A stretch of 64,000 nt of DNA from Cyclobacterium sp. SYSU L10401 (GCF_010993705.1 NZ_WOFO01000001.1:422504-486503), one strand, 5' to 3'. Counted from the first letter of the stretch, positions 9,773 to 18,099 are shown. Made by a program: numbers and translations. Notes: generated by a model not told the origin, from the sequence alone.

Positions 9773-10534
9773 ATGCGTGGTTTTAGCACATGTGTACTCT
9801 GGTTTTTTCTTCCTTTGCTGTGGCATGCCTCAGCTTTGGCTGGAGGGAATACGGATACGCACGGGGCGGTTCCCAATACCGGTAAAGCCTGGGTGGACTC
9901 CTGGAGGACTGAAAGTGAGCGGTTTGCGGATTTATATGAACTTTTGGAGAAAGATTTCAGGAAATTCGGGAACAGCGAAAAAATGGTCAAAAATATTTTT
10001 TACCGTGCGCACCAAAAATTATTTCACCGTTACCAACAGTTTACCCTGGACAAGGATGCCCTTGACCAGGGACTTTACGATTGTGTGAGCGGTTCCCTGA
10101 TTTTGGCCACCTTCCTGGATTATTTTGGTTTTGCTTATGAAGTGAAGGAAACCACCTATCACGTTTTTCTGCAAGTTGAAGTAGAAGGCAAGCAATTGTT
10201 TTTGGAGGTTACCGACCCTCAGGGAGGCTTTATTGCCGATCCGGATGAAAAGGAACAATATCTGAGTGATTTTGCCAGGGAGTCTGGTAGTCAGAAATTA
10301 TGGGAGGTAGATAAAATGGATCAGTCCCTTGGCACTCCACATATTTACCGATCCATAGACCTACAAAACCTGCTGGGACTGCAATATTTCAACCAATCAA
10401 TCCGGTATTTCAAGGACGGCAATCCCCTCGCAGCCTACCAGTTTTCCATTACTGCTCTGAAGTACCATGATACCGAAAGGATCCGGGAATTCAGCTGTTT
10501 TTTAAAGCAGGAACTGGTATTGGCCGCCAATTAA
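9773..10534 (+). CDS. Secreted transglutaminase-like cysteine protein
   Basis: A 253-residue protein with a signal peptide (about 1-23, LWHASALA). The middle carries a transglutaminase-like core: Cys104 in LYDCVSGSLILATFLDYFGF, His130 in TTYHVFLQV and Asp148 in LFLEVTDPQGG, in the Cys-His-Asp order of that fold. Members act as peptidases, amidases or cross-linkers; the actual reaction is not predictable here. The downstream part (QYFNQSIRYFKDGNPLAAYQ) reads like a single TPR-like helical pair. The start at 9773 is chosen because the hydrophobic signal begins right after it; an ATG 39 bases earlier is possible. The gene is monocistronic, placed between a terminator and a long gene-free region. 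Confidence 0.7.
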   Translation: MRGFSTCVLWFFLPLLWHASALAGGNTDTHGAVPNTGKAWVDSWRTESERFADLYELLEKDFRKFGNSEKMVKNIFYRAHQKLFHRYQQFTLDKDALDQGLYDCVSGSLILATFLDYFGFAYEVKETTYHVFLQVEVEGKQLFLEVTDPQGGFIADPDEKEQYLSDFARESGSQKLWEVDKMDQSLGTPHIYRSIDLQNLLGLQYFNQSIRYFKDGNPLAAYQFSITALKYHDTERIREFSCFLKQELVLAAN

Positions 10535-10803
10535 CCCTAGGTAGATTCTAAGTTTCCCAGGATTTTCATCAAAAAATATATTTTGATCCCTTTTCAAGGA
10601 AATTTGGACAGAATGAATTATCGGTCACGGGTATTACCGGTAAGTTTTTTCTGGCCATTTCAATGAAACCAATTGAGCTTAAACCGAGTCATTCGGCAAA
10701 TCACCCTTTAAGGGCGTAGGGGATTTTTTCGTTTGTTTTTATGATTAACTCAAGTTCCGAAAAACGTGCTCTATTGAGCAGATAGGGCCATTAAGTTTGC
10801 TAT

Positions 10804-10851
10804 GTTAACAGCTTTTCACCCCATTTTATTCAAAGTGAGGTGAAAAATTAA
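10804..10851. repeat. 48-bp imperfect palindrome
   Basis: GTTAA...TTTTCACC pairs with GGTGAAAA...TTAAC around an 18-base centre. There is no T tract immediately after it, so it is not a convincing terminator. It may be an operator or a remnant of a mobile element end. Confidence 0.4.
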
Positions 10852-11259
10852 CAAGGATTGCTCGTTTACAATACAATAAAGCCAAATTCGTAGCAACTAT
10901 ATTGCTGTTTTGAGGAATATGAATTAAGGGGATAGCGTGTGCGTATCCATTCAGACTGCCAGGGGTGCCTGGGATGTTTTCAATAGGTTTTATTATTCAA
11001 AACGGCACTCAGCGTGATCTTGTCTTCAGATAAGCTACTATTCTGGGTGCAGATTGCATCTTCCACACTTTTATCAGGAATAAAGGTATCTGCGGCATTT
11101 GTAATGCCGGTACCCATTAGAAATACGTAATGAACCGTTTCTGGACACGGATACAATTGGCCATAGGACAAGTTTTAGCTGTTTAATGTGCCGAAAATAT
11201 TTGGGTGTATTTTCAACACCCTTTCCCGCCCGGCCTTAAAATGGCAAAAAAATAAAAAA

Positions 11260-11398
11260 ATCCGTGAAAATCTGTGCGAATCTGTGGTTAAAAAAAAGGA
11301 TGCACCACAGATTACTCAGATTAACACAGATAAATAATAGAAAAATGGGTCGATTTTGGAGCCAAAAAAATCTGTGAAAATCTGTGCGAATCAGTGGT
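11260..11398. repeat. Dispersed CACCACAGATT-type repeat, three half-units
   Basis: Two direct half-units (11260-11288 and 11370-11398, ATCTGTGAAAATCTGTGCG core) flank one inverted half-unit (11303-11331, CACCACAGATTACTCAG). Together they can fold into a long imperfect hairpin. Near-identical units occur at 17489-17586, 20970-20998 and 42942-42970. Similar CACCACAGATTACGCAGATT sequences are widely scattered in environmental bacterial genomes; no encoded transposase is present here. Confidence 0.8.
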
Positions 11399-11729
11399 GA
11401 AAAAGCTTCACAAATAAAGCACAAACTCCGTCTCCCCCTAAAAATACAATACATGCTTAAAAAAAGATTGTTTTTAATTTTTTTTATATTTTTTTAAAAA
11501 TATATTTGCAACTAATGATTTTTTTTTTGCAGCTTAGCCTCCATAAAATATTTAGTTTACAAAAACCTAAAAAATTATGGAAAGATTATTTAAAAATTCC
11601 AGAAAATTATTGGCTTCTTTTGGAGTGGTGGCTTTTTTGATGGTAGCCGGCTGGCAGTTTGGTGTCGGTGCAACGGGTGCTGTGTTCTCGGAGTCGGAAC
11701 TGGCATTGGAAAATGCGGTGGCGGGGAGT
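11300..11729 (+). repeat. Duplicated block, copy 1 (repeat, promoter region and peptide N-terminus)
   Basis: This block is clearly homologous to 17486-17913. It includes the inverted repeat units, the shared segment CACAAACTCCGTCTCCCCCT, an AT-rich promoter zone and the first 51 codons of the peptide gene. Similarity stops at the Gly-Ser that precedes the cysteine-rich C-terminus. Confidence 0.85.
11501..11508 (+). promoter_or_regulatory. Candidate -7 box of peptide gene 1
   Basis: TATATTTG fits TAnnTTTG and lies 68 bases before the start codon, in an A/T-tract-rich zone. The upstream -33 element is not clear because the region is nearly all A and T. In the duplicate copy the equivalent sequence is ATAATTTG (17687-17694). 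Confidence 0.45.
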
Positions 11730-11819
11730 GATACTATTTGCCAGTTTATTGACAAAAAAAATATGACATTTAAAAAAGGATGTAAACCTGCTCCAGGATG
11801 GGTTTGTCACCCATGCTAG
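11577..11819 (+). CDS. NVEALA-like small secreted Cys-rich peptide (copy 1)
   Basis: An 80-residue peptide: basic start (MERLFKNSRK), hydrophobic stretch (LLASFGVVAFLMVAGW, about 11-26), a conserved block ending LALENAVAGS (42-51), then a short tail with four cysteines spaced C-x13-C-x7-C-x2-C. The layout matches NVEALA-family peptides of Bacteroidota, which have a signal-like N-terminus, an alanine/leucine-rich NVEALA motif, a variable cysteine tail, and often lie beside propeller lipoproteins, as here. The first 51 residues are identical to the second copy at 38 positions, but the tails share nothing. Function is unknown; export is inferred from the hydrophobic segment. Confidence 0.65.
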   Translation: MERLFKNSRKLLASFGVVAFLMVAGWQFGVGATGAVFSESELALENAVAGSDTICQFIDKKNMTFKKGCKPAPGWVCHPC

Positions 11820-11828
11820 ATGATTATT

Positions 11829-11863
11829 ATAGAACTGTCTTAAAAAGGCAGTTCTATATTTTT
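11829..11863 (+). terminator. Hairpin terminator/attenuator after peptide gene 1
   Basis: An 11-bp stem (ATAGAACTGTC / GGCAGTTCTAT, one G-U pair) with a 7-base loop, followed by ATTTTTA. It sits between the peptide stop and the propeller lipoprotein start, so it should make the peptide message more abundant than the downstream genes. Confidence 0.75.
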
Positions 11864-11880
11864 ATAATTATAATTATAAT

Positions 11881-13035
11881 ATGAACAAGTATATTTCAAT
11901 ATTTTTAATTATTCTTTTAATTAGCTGTCAAACCAATAACGACGGAAATTCGAGATCGCTTAATTCAAAAAACTCAGAAATGGTGGTGAATATTAATATT
12001 AATAATATTGCCAAACCATTGAAATTTTCAAAAATATTTGACTCTCTTTATTATGTACCTATAGAAATACCTAAGAATATTCCCGAAATTGCTGAAATAT
12101 ATAAAATCAAAGTTTTTGATAAAAAAATTGGGATTCTTGATGATTTTAATGCTGCACTTCATATAGTTGATTATTCAGGGAATTTAATCAATGCATTCTA
12201 TGCTGATGGAAGTGAAGGTAAAGGTACATTTCAGGATTTGGAAGATTTTGAGATTTTGGGGGATACATTATTTTTATATCAAAGAAGTACTCAGGTAATT
12301 CATAAGTATAATATCTATAGCAAAATTTATTATGGAAATTTACCAGTTAATTTGTTATTAATTGAATTGAATTTTTTTCAAGACAAATTTTTTGTTTATG
12401 CTGATGAAGATCGTTTTGGACTTTCAGATCAGAGATCTAACAAACTACAAATTTTTAACAAAAGTTTTGATCATTTAATTTATTCCTCAATCCCGTATGT
12501 TCCTGGTAGAGATGAATTTGATACTCCTCAAAGGTTTTATAAATACGCTGACAGGATTTATTTTTCGGACATATTCAATGATACAATTTATTCTTTTAAG
12601 GGAGATGATATCTTAGCGGAATATGTTATAAATTGGGGTTCCTACCATATTCCCAAACAGCTTCTATTTACTAATGATCAAGAAACTATAGCAGGAAAAT
12701 TTTTTGAACAGAAATATAGGGGATTTAAACATTTTTTGATGGCTACTGAAGATTGGTTGTCCTTTTGGTATCGACAAGGATTGGATCAGAATTTTTTTTT
12801 CTATGATAAAAATTCCGAAAAAGAATTTAACATTTCTTCCTTTGTTGATGACAAAAATGGAGGTACACTTCCATTTCCCATGACGTTTGATTTTAAGAAT
12901 GACTTGTTTATATCCGTAATCCCAAAAGAATACATAGAGTATGAACAAAAAGAATTTGACGTTAAGTCTAACTTAGGAGATGTATTTAGTGAAGAAAATT
13001 TAAATTACTTGCTTTTCTATCAGATTAAAAATTAA
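11881..13035 (+). CDS. 6-bladed beta-propeller lipoprotein
   Basis: A 384-residue lipoprotein (signal peptide with lipobox LLISC, Cys about 16). The body carries recurring blade-like strands: LYYVPIEI, IGILDDFNAALHIVDYSGN, GTFQDLEDFEILGDTLFLY, and RIYFSDIFNDTIYSF. These are typical of the Bacteroidota 6-bladed beta-propeller lipoproteins that neighbour NVEALA-like peptides. Such propellers usually bind partners or ligands; no enzyme motif is visible. It is the first gene after the peptide attenuator and is followed 3 bases later by a second secreted-protein gene, so the two form an operon. The region is much more A/T-rich than flanking genes, which suggests acquisition by transfer. Confidence 0.7.
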   Translation: MNKYISIFLIILLISCQTNNDGNSRSLNSKNSEMVVNININNIAKPLKFSKIFDSLYYVPIEIPKNIPEIAEIYKIKVFDKKIGILDDFNAALHIVDYSGNLINAFYADGSEGKGTFQDLEDFEILGDTLFLYQRSTQVIHKYNIYSKIYYGNLPVNLLLIELNFFQDKFFVYADEDRFGLSDQRSNKLQIFNKSFDHLIYSSIPYVPGRDEFDTPQRFYKYADRIYFSDIFNDTIYSFKGDDILAEYVINWGSYHIPKQLLFTNDQETIAGKFFEQKYRGFKHFLMATEDWLSFWYRQGLDQNFFFYDKNSEKEFNISSFVDDKNGGTLPFPMTFDFKNDLFISVIPKEYIEYEQKEFDVKSNLGDVFSEENLNYLLFYQIKN

Positions 13036-13038
13036 ATC

Positions 13039-13926
13039 ATGAAATTATTGTATTATTTAACGCTATTTTTTCTTGGATTTTCGAGTGCTTATTCTCAATC
13101 GATCAAAATTAAACTGGTTGACGATACTACAAATGAAGCTTTACCTAATCGTAAGATTTCGTTTTTTCCAAGTAAAGAATTTTTAATAACCAATTCCGAA
13201 GGTATAGTAGGATTTAATCCAGACAGTATAGTTACTGATGAAATTTTAATTTCAGGGTTTGCTATTGATGACACACTTATTTCTATTGATAAAATAAGTA
13301 ATTTAGGTGAAATAAAGATAAAGGTTAATGATATATTACTAGAAACTTTTGAGGTGAAAACTAAAAGATTGGAAACATTATTAGTTGGAGATTCAAGCTA
13401 CTTAGTGAAAGAAGAGAAAAGAGCAAGAAAATTAGGGTCTTTTAGTGATTCGGGTGAAATGTATTTAAATGATATGAGGTATGGTTCATTTGTAAAAACT
13501 CCTAAAAGAGAAGAAATATTCATTTCTAAATTATTTTTTCATGTAGGATCTTCATTTATAAAAGACAGTATTTTGATTGATATAAGAATATTGGGTAATA
13601 AAGAAATGCTTCGAATTAAACCAATGAAAGTCTATACCCTTGATAAATTTATGGATTTGGCACCCAAAGCAATGTTATTTGAAGTTAATCAGATTGGGTG
13701 GAACGAAGTAGTATTTGAACCACCCATATCTATTCCTGATTACTTGGATTCTATATTTATATTACTTGATCAATGGGAAGAATCTAATTCATTCACCATT
13801 TCAAAACAGAATTTCTCGAAGTCTGGGATAAAATCAATTTTCTTTAGCCACCCAAACAGGGTGTGGGTGGCAGATCTTCCTGATAACAGTTTTGCTGCGT
13901 TCATGGTAGAGTTTTTGGTTGATTAG
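13039..13926 (+). CDS. Secreted protein with carboxypeptidase-regulatory-like domain
   Basis: A 295-residue protein with a signal peptide (about 1-20, SSAYSQ). Next comes a small beta-sandwich like the CarboxypepD_reg-like domain (IKIKLVDDTTNEALPNRKI, through FEVKTKRLE), which often begins outer-membrane receptors but here stands without a barrel. The rest (EEIFISKLFFHVGSSF, VYTLDKFMDLAPK) has no recognised family. It starts 3 bases after the propeller lipoprotein and shares its low G+C, so the two probably work together at the cell surface. No function is claimed. Confidence 0.55.
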   Translation: MKLLYYLTLFFLGFSSAYSQSIKIKLVDDTTNEALPNRKISFFPSKEFLITNSEGIVGFNPDSIVTDEILISGFAIDDTLISIDKISNLGEIKIKVNDILLETFEVKTKRLETLLVGDSSYLVKEEKRARKLGSFSDSGEMYLNDMRYGSFVKTPKREEIFISKLFFHVGSSFIKDSILIDIRILGNKEMLRIKPMKVYTLDKFMDLAPKAMLFEVNQIGWNEVVFEPPISIPDYLDSIFILLDQWEESNSFTISKQNFSKSGIKSIFFSHPNRVWVADLPDNSFAAFMVEFLVD

Positions 13927-14128
13927 ATACTTTAAAAAATCGTATATTGTGGACCGAGAACTCTAGACCAAACTGCTGCAATTCTTATCGAAGGAGAACA
14001 TATTTAATCTCCTAGTTTGTTATAAAAGTTGTTAACAAACAATGAATAGCTTCATTCATGCTGCTTCACAATTTTTGTGTCTGGTTAAGAAACACAGGAA
14101 ACATGTTAGAAATATTTGGTGTTTATTT

Positions 14129-15730
14129 TTATTCTAGCCTGTACGTCTGAAATACCCTGTATCTACGAACACGGATACTAAACATCTCCGGCTGATCAAA
14201 GGGAAACTCCCCCCGGGTAAATTCCCGGTATTCCTGCCCGGACCGGAAATTAAACAAGGTCACGAAAAATTGCGCCTCCTCGATGCGGTCTACAAATACC
14301 AGCCTTTCAGCTTCTTTTTTGGGAAAGTTCATCGTATTGATCTTGCCGATAAAATCCCGGCTGTAGATCCGGAGTTTCCTTTCCGGATATTTTTCCAAAA
14401 GCCGCATCAGCCCCTGCCGGTAGGATACCCCGTAGTAATCCCGCTCAAAGTTGCGTTCCACATCGCCTGCCAAAGCGTTGAAGTAGACGCTCTGATGGGG
14501 ATGGTAGCGGACTATTACGTAGACGGTATGTACCAGGTCTATTGCCAGGAGCAGGAGTAATCCGGCCAGCAACAAACGGACGGAGCGCAACCGCTTTTTT
14601 TTCCGGTACCAAACCCAAAATATATGCATCCCCCATACACCGGCATAGACTAGAAAAGGGTACACAAAATACAGGTGCCTCCAGCCATTGTAAAGCACAG
14701 AGCCCAAAACGATCACCGACCCCAATGGGATCGCCAGTGCGCCCATTGCGACCAGGTCAATTCCCGCAGTCCGGTTTTTTAGCCACCTCCATTTCCACTT
14801 CAGGTTCCGTTTTACCATCCCTGTTATACCCAATGCCATCAACACCAAAAAGGAAAGCGGCGTGGTAACACCTATCCATACCGGAATGTAATGCCAGGGC
14901 AGGTCAGTAGATCGCACCAGCTCCCCCATGTACAGCATCTCCCCATACCAGCGGAAACGTTTCATGCTGTTGAAGGAGTGCAGAAAGCTTCCTACCGGAT
15001 CCTCCCACAATACCGGCCATAGCAGGAAAGTGAACAGCAGCAGAAAAATCAGGTAACTTGCCGTGCGTTTCAGAAAAGCGAACAGGTAGCCTTTTTCATT
15101 CCTAAGGACCAATAAATGCAAACTCAGGTAGCCCAGGCTTATCAGGGGCCATACCACTCCTACTACCCTGCTGCCTATGGCCAGCCCACAGGCAAGGCCG
15201 TGGAGCACAGGACCGTAGCGGTCCCGCCAGTCTACAAAGCGGATATGGGTGTAAAAGGCAAACACAAACCAGCAGAGCAGGGGAATGTCCTTGGGATTGT
15301 ACATGCTGTCCCCAAAGATGCGGGGGCTGAGGATGAACATCAAAACCCCCGCCATCGCAAGGGCGACGGACCCAAACCTGCGGTACAGGATCCGGTAAAA
15401 AACCACACAGGCAGCCCAGAACAACACAAACACCATCAGGTGCCGGAGCCGGAATACGTCCCGGCTATTGTCTATACCCAGGGCAAGCTCCAGGCCGTAA
15501 GCCAGGGTCTGAAATAGCATCCCATAATCCCGGTGGTCATAGGTAGGCAGGTGCGCCCCGGTCTGGTTGGGCACATCCGGAAATAAGCCTGAGAGGTCCC
15601 TGATATATTCAAATGCCACCATGCCATGCCTGCGTTGTATGGGTTCGTCCATGCTGATTCCGTAGTCGGCTATCAGCCAGGTGCCCAGCAGCAGGTAGGC
15701 AATAAAAAACAACCTGAGCCAATCATTCAT
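14129..15730 (-). CDS. GT-C fold glycosyltransferase (ArnT/PMT-like)
   Basis: A 533-residue polytopic membrane protein with about ten hydrophobic segments. The first loop carries an acidic ISMDEPIQR motif, the Asp-Glu signature of GT-C glycosyltransferases (GT39/GT83 type), which take sugars from polyprenyl-phosphate donors and work on the outer face of the inner membrane. The C-terminal soluble part (ERDYYGVSYRQGLMRLLE) matches the tail of such enzymes in Bacteroidota. The ATG at 15730 overlaps the upstream flippase-like gene by 8 bases (ATGAATGA), showing translational coupling; a TTG two codons earlier was not used. The acceptor is unknown. Local G+C is higher than in the neighbouring cassettes. 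Confidence 0.7.
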   Translation of the reverse strand: MNDWLRLFFIAYLLLGTWLIADYGISMDEPIQRRHGMVAFEYIRDLSGLFPDVPNQTGAHLPTYDHRDYGMLFQTLAYGLELALGIDNSRDVFRLRHLMVFVLFWAACVVFYRILYRRFGSVALAMAGVLMFILSPRIFGDSMYNPKDIPLLCWFVFAFYTHIRFVDWRDRYGPVLHGLACGLAIGSRVVGVVWPLISLGYLSLHLLVLRNEKGYLFAFLKRTASYLIFLLLFTFLLWPVLWEDPVGSFLHSFNSMKRFRWYGEMLYMGELVRSTDLPWHYIPVWIGVTTPLSFLVLMALGITGMVKRNLKWKWRWLKNRTAGIDLVAMGALAIPLGSVIVLGSVLYNGWRHLYFVYPFLVYAGVWGMHIFWVWYRKKKRLRSVRLLLAGLLLLLAIDLVHTVYVIVRYHPHQSVYFNALAGDVERNFERDYYGVSYRQGLMRLLEKYPERKLRIYSRDFIGKINTMNFPKKEAERLVFVDRIEEAQFFVTLFNFRSGQEYREFTRGEFPFDQPEMFSIRVRRYRVFQTYRLE

Positions 15731-16619
15731 CGGCAATTACGGGAGAAGGTCCGCTTTCCGGCAGGGGCAGCAGTGAGAGTGCCAGGCCGGCCAGGGAAGA
15801 GACTGCCAGGGTGCTGAAAAACAAAAAAGTAAAGGCAATGGCAAGCCGCTCTTCTATAAGCAGGTACTGATAGCCGTAAAGGAAAACGAGCTCCCTGGCG
15901 CCCACGCCACCCAGGGTAAAAGGCAGTACCGCTACCACGGAGGATACCATAAACAAAATCAGGTAGTCCAGATATCCTACTTCAACACCAATCGCCAGCA
16001 GAATAAAGAAAGCACAAAGCAACTGCCCCAACTGTACCCAAAAGGAAAGGTGAAGGGTAGGCAATATCACGGTAAACAGCTCCGGAAAAAACCGGCGGTT
16101 GACAATCCAAAACAGGGGCAGGGTAAGCAGCAGCCCGGAGAAGCTGAGCGGTCCGATATAGGGCATGTCCATCAGCCGGCTGCTGAACAAAACCAGGCCA
16201 AAGGTAAGCAGCACCAATAAGGCCAGACCGCTCAGTCGGTCCATGAGGGTGGCCAGCAGCAGCTTTTTGGTGCCTCCGAGGCCCTGCTGACGCAGCAGGT
16301 AGACTTTGTAAGCATCTCCACCCACGCTGCCGGGAAGAAAGAGATTGTAAAACATCCCGATATAATAGAGCAGCAGGTTGTATTTTTGGGAAATCTTCAC
16401 CCCAATGGCGGAATAGTAATGGTTTAACCGAAAAGCGGACAAAACTTTGGAAAGATTAAAGGCCAGAAAAGCCAGGAGCAAATAAAAAGGATCGGCTGAA
16501 AAAATGGCGTCAAAAATAGCATCCGGATCTACGATACGGAAAACAAAAAAAAGTGCCGTGGCTGAGAGTACAAATTTCAGCAGCCACTTGGCAATATCCT
16601 TCTTTTTGAGTTTATTCAT
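15723..16619 (-). CDS. Flippase-like / lysylphosphatidylglycerol synthase TM-family protein
   Basis: A 298-residue protein with about eight membrane segments, matching the UPF0104 family named after the membrane part of lysylphosphatidylglycerol synthase (MprF). Family-like stretches include NLFLPGSVGGDAYKVYLL, LMDRLSGLALL and VLPFTLGGVGARE. These proteins are thought to move lipid-linked intermediates across the membrane. No catalytic C-terminal domain is attached. It leads a two-gene minus-strand unit with the GT-C enzyme, so both probably serve one lipid-linked glycan modification. It diverges from the unknown gene at 16640 with 20 bases between start codons. Confidence 0.75.
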   Translation of the reverse strand: MNKLKKKDIAKWLLKFVLSATALFFVFRIVDPDAIFDAIFSADPFYLLLAFLAFNLSKVLSAFRLNHYYSAIGVKISQKYNLLLYYIGMFYNLFLPGSVGGDAYKVYLLRQQGLGGTKKLLLATLMDRLSGLALLVLLTFGLVLFSSRLMDMPYIGPLSFSGLLLTLPLFWIVNRRFFPELFTVILPTLHLSFWVQLGQLLCAFFILLAIGVEVGYLDYLILFMVSSVVAVLPFTLGGVGARELVFLYGYQYLLIEERLAIAFTFLFFSTLAVSSLAGLALSLLPLPESGPSPVIADE

Positions 16620-16639
16620 GCACTAACTAAACAATAAAT

Positions 16640-17467
16640 ATGATAAAATCCAATAGCCTGGCTGTATTATTTGTTTATTTTCTGATCCTATTTTGCCCGG
16701 GCTGTGGGGATAGCTGCCTGTCCTATGCCCATTTTACCGGCGGATTTTCCGAATTGACACCTCTTGAGAGCCGGCATATCGTTTTACTTTATACCAAAGG
16801 AGATTATGCTAAGGATACTTTGGCCTCGATGTTAGAGACCTATGACAGGGCCTATGCACTGGCGGCTGCGCTCATGGGCAGGGAACCGGCACCCGCTGCC
16901 TTTAATACAGAGAAATTGCCGCTGGCCATTGTTCCACTGACCTGTGGCCCGGGCTGCGGCAGGATCGGTCAGAAAGGCATGGAGATTACCGAAGAAAAAT
17001 TTGAGCGGGTCTACAGGGAATTTGTAACCAGCGGCCGGCATGACCACCTTTTTTTCTATGAACTGGGGAGGAATTTTTGGTTTTTTGATTCACCATCCGA
17101 AAACCCGGGTCTGTCGGATATTCGTACGGGCTTTGCGGTATTTTTCAGGGACCTGCTGCTTCGTGAGCTGGAGATAGAGAGGGCACCGATAAATGGAGAT
17201 CCATACGCAGCCTATTTGCGCAAGAAACGAGAAAAATGGGAAGCCTTCCGGGCCGGGGCTGCTGACCGGGACTGGGAGGAAATGCAAGAGGCTGTGCAGC
17301 GGCATTTTCCGCATGGACCACTTTTCTGGTCTTCGCTATGGGAGGAGGCCTTTCTCAGGCGGGAAGATCTGATACAGGAAACCCTACAGGAAGGAAAGCC
17401 CCATCCCATGAAGGATGAGGCATCCTGGTGGCGGTTTCTAAATCGTGGGTACGAAGCGGACGAGTAA
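16640..17467 (+). CDS. Hypothetical exported protein
   Basis: A 275-residue protein of unrecognised family. It begins with a hydrophobic signal (LAVLFVYFLILFCPGC) that could be lipid-modified at one of the early cysteines, although the lipobox is not canonical. A central HDHLFFYELGRNFWFFD segment resembles the helix of zinc peptidases loosely (His, Glu, Gly-Arg) but lacks HExxH. The C-terminus is rich in Trp, Arg and Glu (DPYAAYLRKKREKWEAFRAG). It shares the high G+C of the adjacent glycosyltransferase block, from which it diverges. Function is unknown. Confidence 0.5.
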   Translation: MIKSNSLAVLFVYFLILFCPGCGDSCLSYAHFTGGFSELTPLESRHIVLLYTKGDYAKDTLASMLETYDRAYALAAALMGREPAPAAFNTEKLPLAIVPLTCGPGCGRIGQKGMEITEEKFERVYREFVTSGRHDHLFFYELGRNFWFFDSPSENPGLSDIRTGFAVFFRDLLLRELEIERAPINGDPYAAYLRKKREKWEAFRAGAADRDWEEMQEAVQRHFPHGPLFWSSLWEEAFLRREDLIQETLQEGKPHPMKDEASWWRFLNRGYEADE

Positions 17468-17485
17468 CTGTCCTTAAGAAAAAAG

Positions 17486-17913
17486 GTGCACCACAGATTA
17501 CGCAGATTAACACAGATAAAAAAGACAAAAAAATGGGTCAATCCTGACACCTAAAAAATCTGTGAAAATCTGTGCGAATCCGTGGTAAAAAGACTTCGAA
17601 AATAAGCACAAACTCCGTCTCCCCCTAAAAACACAATACATGCTTAAAAAAAGATTGTTTTTAATTATTTTTATATTTTTTAAAAAATAATTTGCAACTA
17701 ATAGTTTTTTTTTGCACATTGTCTCCTGTAAAACAGTTAGTTAAATTAAACTCAAAAATTATGGAAAGATTGTTTAAAAATTCCAAAAGACTAATGGCCT
17801 CACTGGGAGTGGTAGCTTTTTTGATGCTACCCGGCTGGCAGTTTGGGGTCGGTGGTACTGAGGCGCAGTTTTCGGAGACGGAAGTGGCTTTGGAAAATGC
17901 TTTAGAAGGAAGC
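17486..17913 (+). repeat. Duplicated block, copy 2
   Basis: Second copy of the block at 11300-11729, in the same orientation about 6.2 kb downstream. It contains one inverted pair of dispersed repeat units, the CACAAACTCCGTCTCCCCCT segment, the promoter zone and the first 51 codons of the second peptide gene. Confidence 0.85.
17489..17586. repeat. Dispersed CACCACAGATT-type repeat, inverted pair
   Basis: Half-units at 17489-17517 (CACCACAGATTACGCAG...) and 17558-17586 (ATCTGTGAAAATCTGTGCG...) face each other across about 40 bases and can form a long imperfect hairpin. It immediately follows the hypothetical gene and may also end its transcript. Confidence 0.8.
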
Positions 17914-18051
17914 GGAGGATCAGGAAGCTGGACGTGCTATTCTACTTATAGTGAATGTTGGTTTTGGGGTTGTTCTACAATTTATCGATGTGGAAGTACC
18001 TGTGACACAGTGAGTGCAGATGCTTTCATGGATGCTTCGACTTGCCAATAA
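17761..18051 (+). CDS. NVEALA-like small secreted Cys-rich peptide (copy 2)
   Basis: A 96-residue peptide with the same N-terminal module as copy 1: MERLFKNSKRL, hydrophobic MASLGVVAFLMLPGW, and the block VALENALEGS. Its own tail is rich in Gly, Ser, Trp and Tyr, with six cysteines spaced C-x6-C-x4-C-x5-C-x3-C-x13-C. Even cysteine numbers in both copies suggest disulphides after export. The start is the ATG that aligns with copy 1, not an in-frame ATG 69 bases upstream. It is followed by a hairpin and then a TolB-like propeller lipoprotein, the same order as in the first cassette. Function is unknown. Confidence 0.65.
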   Translation: MERLFKNSKRLMASLGVVAFLMLPGWQFGVGGTEAQFSETEVALENALEGSGGSGSWTCYSTYSECWFWGCSTIYRCGSTCDTVSADAFMDASTCQ

Positions 18052-18065
18052 TATTTTTTCAACAA

Positions 18066-18099
18066 AAGAAAACCTGTAGATTTTATTTAAGGTTTTCTT
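18066..18099 (+). terminator. Hairpin terminator/attenuator after peptide gene 2
   Basis: A 10-bp perfect stem (AAGAAAACCT / AGGTTTTCTT) with a 14-base A/T-rich loop, followed by an A/T-rich tract without a strong T run. It occupies the same place as the hairpin in cassette 1 though its sequence differs, so position rather than sequence is conserved. Confidence 0.6.

Larger units (their letters stand above)
10535..11576. other. Gene-free region at the left border of the accessory block
   Basis: No convincing gene was found in about 1 kb. It holds an imperfect palindrome at 10804-10851, small hairpins at 10959-10972 (CCAGG/CCTGG) and 11203-11221 (GGGTGT/ACACCC), three copies of a dispersed repeat at 11260-11398, and the promoter region of the first peptide gene. 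A 63-codon open frame on the minus strand (10980-11171) has no recognisable family and only a TTG start. The stretch may be decayed sequence. Confidence 0.6.

Noticed and set aside
10980..11171. 63-codon minus-strand frame in the gene-free stretch
   Set aside because: Only a TTG start, an upstream in-frame stop, and no recognised family; it may be a gene remnant but cannot be supported.
11260..11398. Possible CRISPR array
   Set aside because: Repeat units are in both orientations, imperfect and irregularly spaced, with no spacers or cas genes.
14015..14040. Hairpin GTTTGTTA/TAACAAAC downstream of the first cassette
   Set aside because: An 8-bp A/T-rich stem without a T run; it could occur by chance in this A/T-rich stretch.
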